A DNA stretch of 64,000 nucleotides, from NCBI RefSeq assembly GCF_013415905.1, contig NZ_CP058909.1, forward strand, positions 620,001 to 684,000, written 5' to 3'. The position numbers and the translations under genes were made by a program. The notes below the pieces were generated by a model. The model saw only the letters and a list, made by a program, of their open reading frames with translations. It was not told the DNA's origin and searched no databases. Of this stretch, positions 60,801 through 64,000 are shown one piece after another (the first letter of the stretch is position 1; each line of letters starts with the position of its first letter). The stretch is from Halosimplex pelagicum. Its GTDB lineage: Archaea > Halobacteriota > Halobacteria > Halobacteriales > Haloarculaceae.

Positions 60801-63149
60801 ATGATTAGTGGGGCTGACGAGTCGGACGATCCTATCACGATAGCGGTCCTCGAGAATCGGTCGGGGAAGTTCGCTGAACTCGGCACGTCGAAGTGGCAGG
60901 CGAGTCTGCTCGCGGTCGAGGAGCTGAACGAGAACGGCGGCATTCTCGGTCGCGAGATCGAGGTCGTCGATCCGGATCCGAAGTCGGACGTGGACAGATA
61001 CCGACGGCTGGTCACCGACATTCTGAACGAGGAAGACCCCGACGCAATCTGGGCCGGATACGCTTCGTCCGAGCGGGAGGTCGTCCGTCCGTTGACGAAC
61101 GCTCACAGACAGCTCTACTTTTACACGACCCAGTACGAGGGCGGCGTCTGCGACCGATACACGTTCCCGATGGGAGCGACCGCTCGCCAGCAGCTCGGGA
61201 CCGTGCTCCCGTACCTCGTGTCGGAGTACGGGCCGGAGATCTACACTATCGCCGCCGACTACAACTTCGGGCACCTGTCCTCCGACTGGGTGGATATCCT
61301 CGCTGCGGAACACGGCGCCGAGGTGGTCGGCAAGGAGTTCGCCCCGCTGTCACAGACGTCCTTCGAGTCGGTAGTGAGTCGGATCGAGGACGCCGATCCC
61401 GACGTCGTCATGTCGATGCTCGTCGGGGACAACCACGCGGAGTTCTTCCGGGAGAAAGCCGAGCGCGGGCTCTCGATACCCGTCGGAACGTCCACGTCGA
61501 TGGCGCAGGCGTTCGAACACAAGCGATACGAGCCGCCCGCGTTCTCGGACGTCCACGTCGGAGTCAACTACATGGAGGAGCTCTCGACGCCGGAGAACGA
61601 ACGGTTCGTCGAGCGCTTCTACGAGAAGTTCCCGGAGGCGGAGTACATCAACCAGGAGGCACAGAACAGCTACGTTTCGATACACCTCTACGCGAAAGCC
61701 GTCGAGGCCGCGGGAACGACCGATCAGGCTGCGGTGATAGACCAGCTCCGGAGCGGGCTGTCGTTCGACGCACCGGAGGGCACCGTGACCCTCGACGGGG
61801 CGACCCATCACATCAGCCACAACATGCGGATCGCGCGAGCCGACGAGAACCACGACATCGAGTTCTTCGGGGCGGAGCGGACGGAGGAGACGTTTCTCTC
61901 CGAGACCGTCGGGTGCGATCTCCGGGAGGCCGCCGAGACGACGCAGTACAGACCCGCGCTGTTCCACCAGCAGGGGACGTTCGACAGTATGCACGACTCG
62001 CTGCAGACCCGGGTTCAGGAGGCCTACGAGTCACGGGAACTGCGCGAGCGGGTCGAAGCACGCGCGGAGGAGTACAGCGAGATAATGAGCGACTGTGCCG
62101 ACGGGGATCTGACTGCCCGGTTGCCGAGGGACGCCGAAAACGACGCGATGGGCGAAATTGCGACGGCGTTCAACGCGATGCTCGACGAGATCGAGGAGGC
62201 GATGAGGCACCTCCAGGAGTTCTCTCACGACGTCGCGGCAGCGAGCCAACAGGCCAGTTCGGGAGCCCAGGAAGTCAAGCGGGCCAGCGAGGAGGTCGGG
62301 GAGTCGATCGAGGGGGTCACGAGGCGGGCCGACCGACAGCGCGAGCGTCTCGACCGAGTGTCCAGCGAGATGAACAACCTCTCGGCGACGGTCGAAGAGG
62401 TCGCGTCGACGGCGCAGACGGTCGCGCAGCTCTCCGAGGACACCGCCGAGATCGGGCGAGACGGCGAATCGACCGCGAAGCAGGCGAGCGCGGAGATGGA
62501 GCGGATCCGGACCGAAGTCTCGTCGGTCGTCGAGTCCGTCGAGCGACTGGACGAACAGATGGCCCGGATCGACGAGATCGTGGAACTGATCTCCGAGATC
62601 GCCGACCAGACGAACATCCTGGCGCTCAACGCGAACATCGAAGCGGCCCGGGTCGGGGGGAGCGACGGTACAGACGCCGGCGGCGGGTTCGCTGTCGTCG
62701 CCGACGAGGTCAAACAGCTGGCCGAGAAGACGCAGGATTCGGCCGGCGATATCTCCGACCTCATCGAGGAAGTCCAGGGGCGCACGACGACGACCGTCGA
62801 GCGGATCCGGACCGCCGAACGTGAAATCGAGGGAACGACCGAGTCGGTCGAGGACGCCGTAGACGCGTTCGTCGACGTGGTCGAGAACGTCGAGGAGACC
62901 GACGAAGGGGTACAGGAGATAACCCGTGCGGTCGACGACCAGGCCGGAAGCGCCGAGGAGGTCCTGTCGGCGGTCAACGAAGTCGCCGAACTCGGGGACG
63001 ACACCGCCGGTGCCGCGGAGGACGCGTCGGCCGCGGCGGAGGAACAGGCCGTTTCGATGCGTCAGGTGACTTCGAACGTCGAGTCGCTCGCTGCCCAGGC
63101 GAACCGGCTCCAGACCCGACTCGATACCTTCGACGTGCGCAGGGAGTGA
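60801..63149 (+). CDS. soluble chemoreceptor with fused UrtA/AmiC-like ligand-binding domain
   Basis: 782 residues from MISGADES (a GTG at 60789 adds four residues). Residues about 8-385 form a type I periplasmic-binding fold of the urea/amide (UrtA/AmiC) family: [51 protein letters not shown] region, [39 protein letters not shown], and [17 protein letters not shown]. It is fused to a HAMP-like helix pair (about 425-470, [29 protein letters not shown]) and a full MCP domain with tip [21 protein letters not shown] near 600. There is no signal peptide and no membrane helix, so the sensor should be cytosolic. Confidence 0.92.
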   Translation: MISGADESDDPITIAVLENRSGKFAELGTSKWQASLLAVEELNENGGILGREIEVVDPDPKSDVDRYRRLVTDILNEEDPDAIWAGYASSEREVVRPLTNAHRQLYFYTTQYEGGVCDRYTFPMGATARQQLGTVLPYLVSEYGPEIYTIAADYNFGHLSSDWVDILAAEHGAEVVGKEFAPLSQTSFESVVSRIEDADPDVVMSMLVGDNHAEFFREKAERGLSIPVGTSTSMAQAFEHKRYEPPAFSDVHVGVNYMEELSTPENERFVERFYEKFPEAEYINQEAQNSYVSIHLYAKAVEAAGTTDQAAVIDQLRSGLSFDAPEGTVTLDGATHHISHNMRIARADENHDIEFFGAERTEETFLSETVGCDLREAAETTQYRPALFHQQGTFDSMHDSLQTRVQEAYESRELRERVEARAEEYSEIMSDCADGDLTARLPRDAENDAMGEIATAFNAMLDEIEEAMRHLQEFSHDVAAASQQASSGAQEVKRASEEVGESIEGVTRRADRQRERLDRVSSEMNNLSATVEEVASTAQTVAQLSEDTAEIGRDGESTAKQASAEMERIRTEVSSVVESVERLDEQMARIDEIVELISEIADQTNILALNANIEAARVGGSDGTDAGGGFAVVADEVKQLAEKTQDSAGDISDLIEEVQGRTTTTVERIRTAEREIEGTTESVEDAVDAFVDVVENVEETDEGVQEITRAVDDQAGSAEEVLSAVNEVAELGDDTAGAAEDASAAAEEQAVSMRQVTSNVESLAAQANRLQTRLDTFDVRRE

Positions 63150-63452
63150 CTCGCCGACCGAGCAGTACCGCCGGCACGGGTGGCCAGCCGCGCCCGACAT
63201 CCGATATCGATAGAGACCCGCGGCCCTGCCAGTACTGCGAGAACGCACCCGGAACGCCCCGCCGAGACGCGACTGTCGCAACCAGAGCCTGCAATCGCGA
63301 CCGTATCGACGCGTGCCGAGACGACGGTCGTGATCCGGGTTTCCGAAGGGAAACGGCGGTAAAACCTCTCGCCGGTGAGTGAAAACCCGGAACGGAAACT
63401 GTTCCTCTCCGGGAGAGTGTTCGCTCGTTCGACGAGCGTGTTACGGCGTTGT
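63150..63452. other. convergent intergenic gap
   Basis: 303 bp between the soluble chemoreceptor and ferredoxin genes. A short imperfect hairpin, CCGGAACGGAAACTGTTCCTCTCCGG (about 63389-63414), may serve as a terminator. Otherwise no feature; it does not match repeat families 1 or 2. Confidence 0.5.
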
Positions 63453-63839
63453 TTATATGACGCGGTTCTGCAGGTAGTCGAGGTGCTTGGCGTTGTAGAC
63501 GATCTTGACCTCGTCGGTCGCGGCGCTGCCGATGCAGGTCAGGCGGACGTTCTTCTCCTCGACCTCTTCGTCGGAGAGGATCTGCTGCATGTCCATGTCG
63601 ATGTCGCCCTCGACCGCGATGGCGGCGCAGTTCGCACACGCGCCGGCGCGGCACGAGAACGGCCAGTCGAAGCCCTGGGCCTCGGCGGCCTCGAGGATGT
63701 ACTCGCCCTCGTTGACCTCGAGTGTGCCGTAGTCCTCGTCGCCGAGGTCGGCGTCGGCAGCCTCCTCGAAGGCCGATGCGTCCATGTCCCAACCCTGGTC
63801 GTCCAGTACTTCGTAATTCAGGTACTCTACGGTGGGCAT
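63453..63839 (-). CDS. fdx: halophilic [2Fe-2S] ferredoxin
   Basis: 128 residues from [20 protein letters not shown]. Plant-type cluster C-x4-C-x2-C-x(n)-C in [19 protein letters not shown] and [18 protein letters not shown]. The acidic N-terminal insertion of about 30 residues ([19 protein letters not shown]) is the known signature of haloarchaeal ferredoxins. Soluble electron carrier, for instance for 2-oxoacid:ferredoxin oxidoreductases. Full length. Confidence 0.97.
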   Translation of the reverse strand: MPTVEYLNYEVLDDQGWDMDASAFEEAADADLGDEDYGTLEVNEGEYILEAAEAQGFDWPFSCRAGACANCAAIAVEGDIDMDMQQILSDEEVEEKNVRLTCIGSAATDEVKIVYNAKHLDYLQNRVI

Positions 63840-63965
63840 CACTTGCTGGATTCGACCCCCTGACTGTTAGACCTTGCTGTTCGTGCTACCGTTTCGCGGC
63901 CGCGAGCGCAATATCTGCCGGGCTCGACGGCTCGTGGGTGGACGTACGTCCCATTCCGGGGTGGG

Positions 63966-64000
63966 TCACAGCGGGACGAACCGGAACAGCAGGAACGAGG
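63966..64000 (-). CDS. possible 3' end of a membrane protein gene running off the right edge
   Basis: The last codons would read SFLLFRFVPL and stop (TGA, 63966-63968). The hydrophobic C-terminal segment is plausible but only about 11 codons are in the window. 63840-63965 shows no other gene and should hold the ferredoxin promoter. Confidence 0.3.
   Translation of the reverse strand, partial: SFLLFRFVPL

Overview
The window is from a haloarchaeon (class Halobacteria). G+C is very high, the predicted proteins are strongly acidic, and most genes are preceded by TATA-type boxes about 25-35 bp upstream with little or no leader. The protein families are typically haloarchaeal: thermosome, PolD, PCNA, eIF1A, HalOD1, an HVO_0234-type propeller and a halophilic 2Fe-2S ferredoxin. 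I cannot fix the genus. It reads as main-chromosome housekeeping sequence with short accessory islets. I see no CRISPR array, rRNA or intact insertion sequence.

Layout. 1-14.5 kb: a truncated thermosome gene, a haem-copper-oxidase-like membrane protein, a Gfo/Idh/MocA oxidoreductase, hemL, an HVO_0234-type propeller, a secreted nuclease-like protein, prs, a HalOD1 protein and ilvD. 14.5-24.4 kb: priL, a SWIM protein, the intein-containing PolD large subunit, a PPC-domain protein and an SDR. 24.8-29.7 kb: xdhC/coxM/coxS without a large subunit, a methyltransferase and a creatininase-family enzyme. 30-37 kb: tRNA-Arg(UCU), thrC, a transcription regulator, a lipoprotein hydrolase, a formylglycine-generating enzyme, a GNAT and an MscS channel. 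37-44 kb: a DHH/RecJ nuclease, a probably iron-regulated gene, small membrane proteins, and eIF1A with rio1. 44-52 kb: rlmE, a Spo0M-like protein, a PGF-CTERM protein, pcn, an AI-2E exporter and a large membrane chemoreceptor. 52-64 kb: TraB-like and M50 membrane proteins that overlap, an MBL hydrolase, a subtilase, a prepilin peptidase, a membrane-free chemoreceptor fused to a UrtA/AmiC-like binding domain, and ferredoxin.

The most unusual content lies between genes. There are two families of dispersed, structured, non-coding elements. Family 1 has three copies of about 270-290 bp (3.7, 17.3 and 24.4 kb), all 3' of genes in convergent gaps, with nested hairpins whose arms change together between copies. 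Family 2 has four clear copies and one decayed copy (11.7, 17.6, 30.1, 37.5 and 55.4 kb) of about 130-145 bp. Each clear copy has three hairpins around an A-rich box, and most start within a few bases of the 3' end of a gene or tRNA on the same strand. Their stem sequences differ almost completely while the pairing is kept. That indicates selection on structure, either as RNA or as a mobile DNA hairpin.

Other points of interest are a perfect DtxR/IdeR-like box over the predicted transcription start at 40.6 kb, a CxPxR formylglycine motif inside the formylglycine-generating enzyme itself, a Gln-ending intein in the PolD catalytic motif, and a second ilvD 3' end that differs from ilvD in the aligned stretch only at synonymous sites.
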